NCBI RefSeq assembly: GCF_005937185.1 | Contig: NZ_VCNI01000003.1 | Coordinates: 186,001-250,000, forward strand | Direction: 5' to 3' | Length of the DNA: 64,000 bases | DNA from: Flagellimonas algicola | GTDB lineage: Bacteria > Bacteroidota > Bacteroidia > Flavobacteriales > Flavobacteriaceae | In this document: positions 16,175 to 24,626 of the stretch, piece after piece | Layout of the letters: every line of letters starts with the position of its first letter | Numbering within the stretch: position 1 is the stretch's first letter | Notes under the pieces: generated by a model | Database searches by the model: none | Seen by the model: the letters and a program-made list of their open reading frames with translations, nothing else | What the model was told of the DNA's origin: nothing | Made by a program: the position numbers and the translations under genes

Positions 16175-16708
16175 ATGAAAAATTCAACCTTAGTTTTTAG
16201 GAGTTTGGGGATCCTAATTTTCCTGGCCGGACTGGCCCATTTGTTCTCCTTTGGCGTGGATACGAGCGACGACTCCCCTACCCCCACCACCGAAACCAGC
16301 ACTGCTACCGAGCAACAGCCCGAAGCTGAAGTTCCTACGGAAAAACCTACAGCCAACTCGGCCTACAATCCAGAGACCGACCCCCTCATCGGCCAATGGA
16401 AGGTGGCCTACAATACCAAGGATTTTAAAGGGGCCATCGTCTACAAAATCAAAAAAGAGGGCAAGGTGTTCAACGCCTATACCCATCAATACCAGGATGA
16501 GAACGGCTATGCCCAAAAGGCCGAAGGCACCAAGACCCTGACCATAACCCAATTTAATGGCAGCAAGGGCAAGGGCATCTACAGTATAGAATATGAAGGC
16601 GAGCAATATGAAGTGGACTGCAAGATTGCCCTGACTGACGAAAACACTTTTACCCTAAGCTATGACTACTACGGTTATGGCGATGTTGAAACCTGGAAAA
16701 GACAATAA
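16175..16708 (+). CDS. Membrane-anchored protein of unknown function
   Basis: This 177-residue protein has one N-terminal hydrophobic segment (residues 8-27, LGILIFLAGLAHLFSFG) that could be an anchor or signal. A low-complexity linker rich in Thr, Pro and Glu (about 28-65) follows. The C-terminal domain (about 70-177) starts DPLIGQWKVAYNTKDFKGAI and resembles small secreted beta-barrel domains that follow a GxW motif. No family assigned. It is the first gene downstream of the FNR-like dyad and lies 2 bases from the desaturase-family gene, so the two are co-transcribed. Confidence 0.72.
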   Translation: MKNSTLVFRSLGILIFLAGLAHLFSFGVDTSDDSPTPTTETSTATEQQPEAEVPTEKPTANSAYNPETDPLIGQWKVAYNTKDFKGAIVYKIKKEGKVFNAYTHQYQDENGYAQKAEGTKTLTITQFNGSKGKGIYSIEYEGEQYEVDCKIALTDENTFTLSYDYYGYGDVETWKRQ

Positions 16709-16710
16709 GC

Positions 16711-17592
16711 ATGATTGATTTTTTAGCCAAAAAACTGGAATGGTTGGATGTGCACCATTGGTTCTACATCTTCAACGACCTGAGTCTGTTTTACATCATC
16801 ATACCCTTTTTTGTACTGGAGCTGATACGCTACGCCTACCTAAAAAGGCTGGACAAGGATTTGGTGCTGGACAGTATTGCCAACGTAATCACCTTTGGGG
16901 GCTTCTTTTTAATCGAGATCATATTGGGCATCCTGGCCATTACCAAGGTGTATTATTGGGTCTATAACAACATTAGTCTGCCGCATTTGGAGCTCAATTG
17001 GGCCACGGTGATCTGCTGTGTACTCCTGGCCGATTTTGCCTACTACTGGGAGCACCGTACCATGCACAGGATCGGCATTGGGTGGGCCACCCATACCGTG
17101 CACCACAGCTCGCCCCATTTTAATATGTCCGTCGCTTACCGTTTTGGGCCGCTGGATGCCATTATGCCCATTGTGTTTTCGCTTCCGATCGTAATGTTGG
17201 GCTTTGATCCCATTCTGGTGTTGCTGTCCGAAGTCTTTGTGCAGGTCTTTCAGACCTTGTTGCACACGGAGATCATTGGCAAGCTTACCAAACCCATTGA
17301 GTTTATCTTTAATACGCCATCGCACCACCGCGTGCACCACGGCTCCAACCGCCAATATTGGGATAAGAACTACGCTGGGATATTGATCATTTGGGATCGT
17401 ATGCTGGGCACTTTTGAGCCGGAAAAAGAGAAGGTGATCTATGGTATTTCGCAACCCATAAACAGTGTGAACCCCATTGTGGTGTTTTTCCATGGCATTA
17501 GTCGTTTTGTAAAAAAATTGGGGCAGATCAAGGGCTTTTCCAACAAGTTGCTGGCCTTTGTAAAACCCCCGGATTGGATGCCCAAACAATAA
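16711..17592 (+). CDS. Sterol desaturase/fatty acid hydroxylase family membrane enzyme
   Basis: This 293-residue integral membrane di-iron enzyme carries the three histidine clusters of the superfamily: H115-RTM-H119, H128-TV-HH132 and HH206-RV-HH210-G, plus an additional His in LLHTEIIG. The hydrophobic segments at about 22-45, 55-80 and 95-113 precede the clusters. Bacterial members hydroxylate or desaturate lipids such as fatty acids or carotenoids; which lipid is used here cannot be told. The DNA is GC-rich (bases 17041-17100 contain 36 G+C of 60), unlike the orphan genes upstream. It follows the 177-residue gene by 2 bases. Confidence 0.9.
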   Translation: MIDFLAKKLEWLDVHHWFYIFNDLSLFYIIIPFFVLELIRYAYLKRLDKDLVLDSIANVITFGGFFLIEIILGILAITKVYYWVYNNISLPHLELNWATVICCVLLADFAYYWEHRTMHRIGIGWATHTVHHSSPHFNMSVAYRFGPLDAIMPIVFSLPIVMLGFDPILVLLSEVFVQVFQTLLHTEIIGKLTKPIEFIFNTPSHHRVHHGSNRQYWDKNYAGILIIWDRMLGTFEPEKEKVIYGISQPINSVNPIVVFFHGISRFVKKLGQIKGFSNKLLAFVKPPDWMPKQ

Positions 17593-17606
17593 GTATTTTT
17601 AAGTAC

Positions 17607-18323
17607 ATGAAACCGAACAATTTTATATTCGCCGACCTTTCCACCTACACGCCCAAAGAGACCATGGCGTTCTACGAGTCTGTTTTTGGGTGGACGTATT
17701 ACGAAGCTGATGGTTACTACTCGGCTTATAAAGACGAACAAGAGATCTGTGGCCTGTATGAAACCCCGGAGAAGTTCAAACAGATGCGGATGCCCCATTT
17801 TTGGATGTCCTATATTCAGGTGAACAATGTGACCCAGACCGTGGAAAAAGCCCGGGAACTGGGCGGTATCATTGAAGTGGTGGACAAAAGCACCTTGGGC
17901 AAGGTAGCCTTGATCCGTGACCCACAAGGTTCTGGCTTTACCGTTTACGAAGGCGACCAACTCACCCACACCCGAACCCTGAACGAGCCCGGCACACTTA
18001 TTTGGAATGAACTCCATGTGTCCAACGCGGCCAAGGTAATCCCGTTTTATGAGGGCATTTTTAATTGGACATTTAATGACCAAGGATATGGTACCTACAA
18101 CATCCAAAATCACCAAGGTGAGCAAGTTGCCGACCTGATGGAAATTCCCAACAATTTTAAGGGCAAGTACGAGTATTGGGTCTGCAGTTTTGGGGTGGAA
18201 AATTTAGCTAAAACACAAGATAAAATTCTGAATCTTGGCGGCTCCGTGGTCTCGGATGAAGGGGATAGAATTCTGATGACGGACAATTCTGGGGAGGCGT
18301 TTTTTTATGTGAGAGAGGTTTAG
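17607..18323 (+). CDS. Two-domain VOC (glyoxalase/bleomycin resistance-like) protein
   Basis: Starting at the ATG at 17607 the protein has 238 residues. The alternative ATG at 17574 would overlap the preceding gene. It consists of two tandem VOC beta-alpha-beta-beta-beta modules: TPKETMAFYESVFGWTYYEA through RDPQGSGFTVYEG, and NAAKVIPFYEGIFNWTFNDQ through the C-terminus. This layout matches a group of actinobacterial and flavobacterial proteins annotated as glyoxalase-like. The metal ligands are not obvious enough to predict activity. It lies 14 bases after the desaturase-family gene. Confidence 0.88.
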   Translation: MKPNNFIFADLSTYTPKETMAFYESVFGWTYYEADGYYSAYKDEQEICGLYETPEKFKQMRMPHFWMSYIQVNNVTQTVEKARELGGIIEVVDKSTLGKVALIRDPQGSGFTVYEGDQLTHTRTLNEPGTLIWNELHVSNAAKVIPFYEGIFNWTFNDQGYGTYNIQNHQGEQVADLMEIPNNFKGKYEYWVCSFGVENLAKTQDKILNLGGSVVSDEGDRILMTDNSGEAFFYVREV

Positions 18324-18401
18324 GTTTCGAAATCGAATTTCATTTTGTTTTTTTAATAGTGTACTTTCCAAAAGGCAAACCAAAATCTTAGCCTTTTCCG
18401 C

Positions 18402-19061
18402 ATGGATTACACCACTATTTTGATCATTATTGCCGTAGCCGTGGTACTAAAGAACCTAGTACCAAAGCTGGTCAAATTTGGTGAACCGGATAAAGCTCCC
18501 AACAAAGGTGAATGGCATTATAAAGTAAGGTTTGCCAAGCTCAACAAGGAGCTGTATGATCAATCCAATTCGGAGGAAAGGGAGGAACTCCTCTATTACT
18601 ATACCCAAAAACTAAGGCAAAAGGACAATTATGGTGAGGCTTCTTTCCAGGAAATGCCCAAACTGTTGCAAGTGGTCTATTTAATAGACGAACTGGAGAT
18701 GGAGGTACAAAATGGAGGCTTGTTACAGTTCTTTACAAACTCTTCTGGTCAATACGCCCAAGAAACTTTGGAAGCACTGGAGTTGGTGGGCGATGGAAAG
18801 GCTACAGGGCTTTTGGAAGAAGCTGTGAAAATAATCAATGAGCATAGTGGATTAATGGAAATCACCAAAACAAAACTCGAAGGCATGCATCTCCATACAA
18901 TTTTCAAAACTTCGGACTTGTACAACAATGAGTCTTTAATGGAAGCGATGAATGCCTTGGACAACAAGTTTTACGACCTCAAATCGAGTTACTCCAAGCT
19001 TAAAATGGTCTATTTTGAGAAGCACAAAGAGGAGCTTTGGGAAAAGTTAAATCAAAACTGA
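18402..19061 (+). CDS. DMP19-like (DUF4375) protein with N-terminal membrane anchor
   Basis: This 219-residue protein begins with a hydrophobic segment (MDYTTILIIIAVAVVLKNLV), likely a membrane anchor. The DMP19-like domain is at about residues 85-150: LIDELEMEVQNGG followed by LLQFFTNSSG, then helices. It is a distant paralogue of the protein at 12403-12852, sharing the VQNGG...QFF..N core. Function unknown. The next gene begins one base after its stop codon, so they are co-transcribed. Confidence 0.72.
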   Translation: MDYTTILIIIAVAVVLKNLVPKLVKFGEPDKAPNKGEWHYKVRFAKLNKELYDQSNSEEREELLYYYTQKLRQKDNYGEASFQEMPKLLQVVYLIDELEMEVQNGGLLQFFTNSSGQYAQETLEALELVGDGKATGLLEEAVKIINEHSGLMEITKTKLEGMHLHTIFKTSDLYNNESLMEAMNALDNKFYDLKSSYSKLKMVYFEKHKEELWEKLNQN

Positions 19062-19062
19062 A

Positions 19063-19539
19063 ATGGGAAGAAGTCAAGAACTCGCAAGCAGGTTGCAAGA
19101 AGTATTGTTGGATGGCCGTTGGGTGGCCAACACCAATTGCAAGGCACAACTGGAAAATCTAAGCTGGGAAGTGGCCACGCAGAAGGTGGGAAACCTCAAC
19201 ACTATAGCAGCGCTCACCTTCCATATCAATTATTATTTGGCGGGATTGATAGTAGTGTTTCAAGGCGGTGCACTTGAGATTCGGGATAAATACAGTTTTG
19301 ATCTTCCGCCCATCAATTCACAGGCCGACTGGGAAAAGTTGGTGAACGAGTTTCTTGCAAATTCCGAGACCTTTGTCCAAGAAGTGGCCCAACTATCGGA
19401 CAACATTCTGGATCAGCCTTTTGTGGACGAGAAGTACGGAACTTATCTACGAAATATAGAAGGTATCATCGAACATACGTATTACCATTTAGGGCAAATT
19501 TCAATGCTCAAAAAGTTGATCGCTGTAACAGATGCCTAA
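19063..19539 (+). CDS. DinB-like/DUF1572 family protein
   Basis: This 158-residue four-helix protein has the metal-binding histidine triad of the DinB/YfiT-like superfamily: H54 in AALTFHINYYL, and H138 and H142 in GIIEHTYYHLGQISML. Family members include thiol-dependent transferases and many proteins of unknown role. There are no membrane segments. It is tightly coupled to the DMP19-like gene upstream (1-base gap). Confidence 0.82.
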   Translation: MGRSQELASRLQEVLLDGRWVANTNCKAQLENLSWEVATQKVGNLNTIAALTFHINYYLAGLIVVFQGGALEIRDKYSFDLPPINSQADWEKLVNEFLANSETFVQEVAQLSDNILDQPFVDEKYGTYLRNIEGIIEHTYYHLGQISMLKKLIAVTDA

Positions 19540-19576
19540 ACTTCACTACTTATAAGCAATAAAAAGCAGTAATAAC

Positions 19577-20374
19577 ATGCTCAACCTTAAGGAAGGCAAC
19601 TATTTTGGCAAATACCTGGATGCGCGGGAAAACGAGCTCTTTAAGCTCAGCTTAACCGCCCATTCCCCAGATAGTGTCCTGGAGGATCATTACCACGACA
19701 ACAGCTATATCAGTGTGCTCACTTCAGGTAGTTATTTAGAGAACATCGATGGCTCTACCCAATTGGTGCAGGCTTCCGACGTACTGTTTCGACCTACTTC
19801 GTGGTGCCATCAGAACACCTTTTTGGAGGATTCCGCTACTTGTTTCAATATCGAGTTTAAAAAAGGTTGGCAAGAACGGTTGGACTGGGATGTGGAACTA
19901 CCGAATACCCATATTCATTTCAACAAAACGGCCTTTCCCTCTTTGTACAAACTGCTATTGAACTTTAAGATCGATTACAATGCCGACCTCAGCACGGAAT
20001 TGATCTTGGATTGGTTATGTACCATTAGCCTGAATCAGGTTAGAGTTCATTCCAAAACTTGGGTTGAAAAAGTAGAGCGTATTCTAAAACATGAGCTGGC
20101 CCAATTTCATTCCTTGGCTTCGCTGTCTGAACGCATTCATGTGCATCCTATATATATGGCCAGGGCCTTTAAGGCAGAAAAAGGCATGACCATAGGGGAG
20201 TTTCAATTGAAATCGAAATTGCACAATGCGGTGTATTTGTTGTCCAGTACCCAGCAGTCCATCTCGGACATCTCATTTGCCAACGGCTTTTTTGATGATG
20301 CCCATTTTATACGGTCGTTTAAAATGGCCTATGGGATTTCACCCAACCGCTTTCGGAAAGTCTTAAATAGTTAA
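19577..20374 (+). CDS. AraC-family transcriptional regulator
   Basis: This 265-residue protein has an N-terminal cupin-like sensing domain (with DHYHDNSYISVLTSGSYLE and a histidine pair HYHD) and a C-terminal double helix-turn-helix. The DNA-binding half is clear from LASLSERIHVHPIYMARAFK and the family signature ISDISFANGFFDDAHFIRSF with ISPNRFRK. Target genes are unknown. Its neighbours (a DinB-like gene upstream, a putative peptidase downstream) are candidates only by proximity. Confidence 0.9.
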   Translation: MLNLKEGNYFGKYLDARENELFKLSLTAHSPDSVLEDHYHDNSYISVLTSGSYLENIDGSTQLVQASDVLFRPTSWCHQNTFLEDSATCFNIEFKKGWQERLDWDVELPNTHIHFNKTAFPSLYKLLLNFKIDYNADLSTELILDWLCTISLNQVRVHSKTWVEKVERILKHELAQFHSLASLSERIHVHPIYMARAFKAEKGMTIGEFQLKSKLHNAVYLLSSTQQSISDISFANGFFDDAHFIRSFKMAYGISPNRFRKVLNS

Positions 20375-20436
20375 TCTGGTACAATTTCTTATGCCAATTG
20401 AGATTGATTTTTGTGTTATCAATCAAATCTCGAAAC

Positions 20437-21510
20437 ATGTTAAAAAGAAATAGCGCCCTTTGTGCCCTTCTTGCGCTCTTGTTTTCCGGAGCCATGGCAC
20501 AACAGAAAACGAACACCCTTCCTTACAATGAAATCTATGCTTATGGCATGGATACTGATGTTACCCCTATTTTCCCTTTGTTGGAAGTAGAAGGTTTGAA
20601 TGCCAAAGACCAAAAATTTAAATCCGATTTTGAAGCCCGGTTCAAGGGCGCATCCGATTTGGGAGCATCAAGCCCAGAATCTGAAATGGAAACCTTGATT
20701 TCCCACTTCAAAAATTATTGGCGAAAATCCCTTCTTGATACTAGTGGGAACTTTGAGCGGGAATTGGGAGGAAGAGTTTTGCCTTTCCTGATGAAAAACT
20801 ATCCGCCTGTCCGGGGCAAAAAAGTGACCCGAGATAGCTTGGGCTATTTTCTACGGGACTACATACGTGCAAAAGGACTATTCACCACTGATGAAGTCAC
20901 CTATCATGGTCGACTTATAGATCTGGTGATTTGGAAAAAACAAACCCCAAAAGTCTACGCCGTGGACTTAGGCAAAGGTGAAATACAAGAATTGACCGTA
21001 TATTTTCTGGAGGACTTTGCCACCTTGGGTTGGATGGAATACGCCACCTTGGGCGCCCATCATCCAGGGGGTTGGACGGAAGAAGAAGGTATTTATTGTG
21101 TGAAAAAAGCCTACGATGTAAACAGCGAAAATTTCAAAATCAGCTACTTAACGCATGAGGCCCGACATTACGCGGACAAGAAATTATGGCCCGATTTAAA
21201 ATCCGCCGATTTGGAATACAGGGCAAAACTTACCGAATTAAATTTGGCCCAAGACACCCTCTTCGAATTGATTGCCTTTTTTGCCAAAAATGCGAACAAG
21301 GAAAGCGAAAATGGTCACCAGGTGGCCAATTATTGTGTTATCCGGGACTTGTCCCAAAAACTGTTCAAATCGGATTTTGAGACTTCTGGTAAAAAATGGG
21401 AGAAGATTAGCACCAAGAAAATCAATAAAGCTGCTGGGCGGTTGCTGAAGAAAAATACCAAGGAATTAAAATCCAAAGGCATGAGAGCTCAAACCGCTAT
21501 CAAAGTTTAG
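20437..21510 (+). CDS. Putative exported HExxH metallopeptidase-like protein
   Basis: From the ATG at 20437 the protein has 357 residues with a signal peptide (LCALLALLFSGAMAQ). A TTG further upstream (20398) adds only a non-signal-like tail. The region around residue 240 reads YLTHEARHYADKKLW, giving an H240-E-x-x-H244 zincin motif, with E260 a possible third ligand in the helix that follows. A nearby HHPGGW could be structural. I cannot place it in a named peptidase family, so activity is inference. A small hairpin (20402-20408 with 20418-20424) lies in its leader. Confidence 0.72.
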   Translation: MLKRNSALCALLALLFSGAMAQQKTNTLPYNEIYAYGMDTDVTPIFPLLEVEGLNAKDQKFKSDFEARFKGASDLGASSPESEMETLISHFKNYWRKSLLDTSGNFERELGGRVLPFLMKNYPPVRGKKVTRDSLGYFLRDYIRAKGLFTTDEVTYHGRLIDLVIWKKQTPKVYAVDLGKGEIQELTVYFLEDFATLGWMEYATLGAHHPGGWTEEEGIYCVKKAYDVNSENFKISYLTHEARHYADKKLWPDLKSADLEYRAKLTELNLAQDTLFELIAFFAKNANKESENGHQVANYCVIRDLSQKLFKSDFETSGKKWEKISTKKINKAAGRLLKKNTKELKSKGMRAQTAIKV

Positions 21511-21577
21511 GCACTCCCTAGCCGCCCTTCGGATTTCGAGAAATAGATCTGTATCTTCAACTATCATAATTTCCAAA

Positions 21578-22933
21578 ATGAAATCCTATACTATTGGGCT
21601 TGTTTTTATGATTTGCCTGGCTTGTTCATGCAAAGATGGGGTCAACGAGGCCTATGTACATCTCAATTCAATCCATGTCCATGATTCCATTGTTATTTTG
21701 GACACGGCAACAGAGGGGACAATTGCTTCGGTAAATTCTGAAAATGACAAGCAACAAATTAAACTGAAAAGGCCAACTGTAGCTTCGATTAACGGCAAAT
21801 TGAAAAACAATCGTTATTTGACCATTTTGGAGCCTCAAAAGGACTTGAACATTTTGGTAAAAGCTGATTCCAGTTTCACAACCCGCCAAAAGGGCGATTC
21901 TATTTTAAATTACTTATCGAAGAGCAATTTAGAGTTTGCCAATAATAATCTTTCGTTCATTTTTGAAACCAAGGCTTTGGACTCGATTCCAATCTTTTTT
22001 GATGCTTTTCGAAAGCAAAGGGCGGAAGAAATCAATCTGTTTGAAAAGGAATTAAGTCCTAAAGTTTTAGCCATCCTTCACTATCAAAATGAGGCAAGGA
22101 TTTACTCCTTTTTATTGTGGCTGGGAAGAGTTTCCAAGAATTTGGAGGCCATCAATAGCTATTATGATTTTGTCCATAAAATTCCTCCACCAGATTGGAC
22201 CTCAAGAACCTTCCCATCTATTTATTTATACAAGTATGAAATTGAGTATCTAAGAAAAAACTCAGCTATTCAAAGCATCTCTGATTTTCTAAGTTACTTG
22301 GAGGAAAAGGTACCAGATAAAGAAACTACGGATTTATTTAAAGCACTTTATATCAAAGGCCTTATTAAAAGTCCGTCGTATTGGAGTAAGCACATAGAAC
22401 ATTTCAATGCTGATGTGCTTAACGACATTTTGATGGCTGAAAAAGACAACATTCATTATTCCCTGATGCAGGAGGCCGCGCAATCATTTTACAAATCTCA
22501 AAATAATAGCCTTGCGTATAATTTTAAGGCTGTTGATCAACATAACAGATCGTTCTATTTGGAAGATATTAAGGGTAAAGTGGTCTTTATCGATGTCTGG
22601 GCCACTTGGTGCGGGCCTTGTATAGTGCACAGGCCAGAGGTTTTGGAGCTTGCCAAAAAGTATGAAGGCAATGATGATGTTGAAATTGTTATGCTCTCTG
22701 TGGATTCCTCAAAAGAACTATGGCTTTCCTTCTTGGAGAAGGAAGGGAATCAACCAGGGCTTAACTTGTTTATTAAAGATGGAATGAAAACTGAATTTGG
22801 CAGTCATTACAACGTGACAGAAATCCCAAGATATATCTTAATTGGTAAGGATAGTAGAATCCTGAATTCCAGGATTGAAATGGAAATTGAGGCAATTGAA
22901 GCGGATATTGAAGCTGCCATGGCTAAAAAATAG
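21578..22933 (+). CDS. TlpA-like thioredoxin-fold lipoprotein
   Basis: This 451-residue protein has a lipoprotein-type N-terminus (MKSYTIGLVFMICLACSCKD, attachment cysteine probably C16 or C18). The first ~310 residues are an extended region typical of bacteroidete TlpA relatives, mostly helical. The C-terminal thioredoxin domain starts near FKAVDQHNRSFYLEDIKGKV, with the redox-active W-C-G-P-C at 344-348 and the cis-proline motif EIPRYILIG. It probably reduces or isomerises disulfides in the periplasm, tethered to a membrane. It is monocistronic by spacing. Confidence 0.88.
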   Translation: MKSYTIGLVFMICLACSCKDGVNEAYVHLNSIHVHDSIVILDTATEGTIASVNSENDKQQIKLKRPTVASINGKLKNNRYLTILEPQKDLNILVKADSSFTTRQKGDSILNYLSKSNLEFANNNLSFIFETKALDSIPIFFDAFRKQRAEEINLFEKELSPKVLAILHYQNEARIYSFLLWLGRVSKNLEAINSYYDFVHKIPPPDWTSRTFPSIYLYKYEIEYLRKNSAIQSISDFLSYLEEKVPDKETTDLFKALYIKGLIKSPSYWSKHIEHFNADVLNDILMAEKDNIHYSLMQEAAQSFYKSQNNSLAYNFKAVDQHNRSFYLEDIKGKVVFIDVWATWCGPCIVHRPEVLELAKKYEGNDDVEIVMLSVDSSKELWLSFLEKEGNQPGLNLFIKDGMKTEFGSHYNVTEIPRYILIGKDSRILNSRIEMEIEAIEADIEAAMAKK

Positions 22934-23071
22934 CATATCTATTATCCAAATATCTCCTTTTACCTTCCAAATTCTAAAATTGCTGCATGAATCCCAATTT
23001 CCATCCTTTTGATTAACTTACCATGACAAAGCCCTTTACCCTTAACCTGTCACATTATAATCATTGTCAAA

Positions 23072-23881
23072 ATGAGTACCAGTATTCTCAACCAACCTTA
23101 CACCCTTAACCAAGATCAACTCGATTTTTACAAGCAAAACGCTTTTATAAAAATCAAAGAAGTATTACCTCCAGAAGTGCTAGCGCATTTCAATAGGGTC
23201 ATTTCTGCGAGAGTGGATGAGCTCAACACCCAAACCAAAGAACTCAAAGACCGGGATACCTATGGCAAGGCCTTTTTGCAAATTTTTAATCTATGGAGAC
23301 AAGATCCAGAAATCAAGAAATTGATGTTTAGCAAGCGATTGGCGCAATTAGCAGCAGACCTTATGGAAGTGGATGGGGTGCGTATGTATCACGATCAGGC
23401 ATTATTTAAAGAAGGTGGTGGGGGTATCACCCCATGGCATGCGGACCAATACTATTGGCCCTTATCCACCGACAGGGTCATTACCGTTTGGATTCCTCTT
23501 CAGGCCGTTCCTTCGGAGATGGGCCCTTTAGAATTTGCAGCGGGCAGTCAGGATATTTTAACCGGACGGGATTTGTCCATTAGCGATGAAAGCGAAACCT
23601 TGATTGGAGAAAAGCTACGTGTAACGGATTGTCTTAAAATTTCCGAACCCTTTAATGTGGGGGAGGTCAGTTTTCATTCCGGATGGATTTTCCATCGAGC
23701 CGGGCCCAACACCACTGACGAAACAAGAAAGGTGATGACCTCCATTTATATGGATAAGGACATGCTTCTCAAAAAACCGGAAAACGATGGGCAAATCAAC
23801 GATTGGGAAACCTGGTGTCCCGGGGTGGAAATCGGCAAGGTCATCGACTCTCACCTAAATCCGATATTGTTTGAACGGTAA
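23072..23881 (+). CDS. Phytanoyl-CoA dioxygenase-family protein
   Basis: This 269-residue cytoplasmic protein belongs to the iron/2-oxoglutarate oxygenase superfamily. The facial triad is visible as H123-x-D125 (TPWHADQYYW) and H208 (GWIFHRAGPN), with R218 in position to bind 2-oxoglutarate. Family members hydroxylate a wide range of small molecules and CoA esters. The substrate here is unknown. The upstream region (22934-23071) holds pyrimidine-rich intergenic sequence and no clear promoter. Confidence 0.88.
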   Translation: MSTSILNQPYTLNQDQLDFYKQNAFIKIKEVLPPEVLAHFNRVISARVDELNTQTKELKDRDTYGKAFLQIFNLWRQDPEIKKLMFSKRLAQLAADLMEVDGVRMYHDQALFKEGGGGITPWHADQYYWPLSTDRVITVWIPLQAVPSEMGPLEFAAGSQDILTGRDLSISDESETLIGEKLRVTDCLKISEPFNVGEVSFHSGWIFHRAGPNTTDETRKVMTSIYMDKDMLLKKPENDGQINDWETWCPGVEIGKVIDSHLNPILFER

Positions 23882-23932
23882 AAAAGCTTAGTTTAGAGCA
23901 ACCTCAATATTTTTTCAATCTCATTTGTATTT

Positions 23933-23950
23933 GTTAACCAATTAGTTAAC
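23933..23950. promoter_or_regulatory. Paired GTTAAC sites, candidate toxin-antitoxin operator
   Basis: GTTAAC occurs at 23933-23938 and 23945-23950, 12 bp centre to centre, immediately upstream of the toxin gene. The second copy overlaps a TAACTTTG (TAnnTTTG) box at 23947-23954, and TTTG stands at 23924-23927. XRE antitoxins usually repress their own promoter by binding repeats placed like this. Confidence 0.5.
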
Positions 23951-23956
23951 TTTGAG

Positions 23957-24295
23957 GTGGAAAGAAAGATTCTCTTCTACAAGGATTATTTTATTGACTT
24001 TTATTCGGTACAGGAGCCCAAAGTCCAGCAGAAGATTGAATTTGTCTTGGATCTGGTTCGGTTTGAACGACAAGTTCCTATCAAATTCTTTAAACGACTT
24101 AAAGGTTCCCAAGGGATTTATGAAATTCGTGTCATTACAACGTTTAGAAGCATCCGTATTTTATGCTTTATGGAAGGAGCTGACTTAGTGATACTGGTCA
24201 ACAGTTTTATTAAAAAGACCCAAAAAACACCAAGAAAGGAGATAACGTTGGCAGAGAAATTGAAAAAAGAATTTCTGAAAAATTACAAAGGATAA
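23957..24295 (+). CDS. Type II toxin, RelE/HigB-like
   Basis: This 112-residue basic protein matches the RelE/HigB-like superfamily form common in Bacteroidota: FYKDYFIDFY near the N-terminus, LDLVRFERQVPIKFFKRLKG, then GIYEIRV and IRILCFMEG, the core strands that carry the RNase residues. Such toxins cleave mRNA at the ribosome. The GTG at 23957 gives the N-terminus expected of the family (MERKILFYKDYF), but it lies only 2 bases after a -7-like box. The antitoxin gene starts 2 bases after the stop, in the toxin-first order typical of higBA. Confidence 0.85.
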   Translation: MERKILFYKDYFIDFYSVQEPKVQQKIEFVLDLVRFERQVPIKFFKRLKGSQGIYEIRVITTFRSIRILCFMEGADLVILVNSFIKKTQKTPRKEITLAEKLKKEFLKNYKG

Positions 24296-24297
24296 AA

Positions 24298-24591
24298 ATG
24301 AAGAACATTTCAGATTTTGAGGAACTTTTAGCTCAGAAGTATGGAAAAAAAGGAACTCCTGTCAGAGATCAATTCGATTCGGACTCCCTAGCCTTCCGCT
24401 TAGGAGCAATGCTTAAAGAAGCCCGCAAGGAGGCCAAGCTTACCCAAGAGGAATTAGCAGTAAGAACAGGAACCAAAAAAAGCTATATTTCCAGAATTGA
24501 GCGGGGCCAATCGGATATCCAAATTTCCACTTACCATAAACTCATTGAAATTGGATTGGGAAGACCCTTGCATATTTCCATTGGAAGATAA
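24298..24591 (+). CDS. XRE-family antitoxin, HigA-like
   Basis: This 97-residue protein has a helix-turn-helix in its C-terminal half (KEARKEAKLTQEELAVRTGT, KKSYISRIERGQSDIQ). The N-terminal part is the probable toxin-binding region. It follows the RelE/HigB-like toxin by 2 bases, so the pair is a complete higBA-type module. It likely neutralises the toxin and represses the shared promoter, with the paired GTTAAC sites at 23933-23950 as the likely operator. Confidence 0.87.
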   Translation: MKNISDFEELLAQKYGKKGTPVRDQFDSDSLAFRLGAMLKEARKEAKLTQEELAVRTGTKKSYISRIERGQSDIQISTYHKLIEIGLGRPLHISIGR

Positions 24592-24626
24592 CCAACAATG
24601 CCACACTAGCTTTTCATACGATACAC

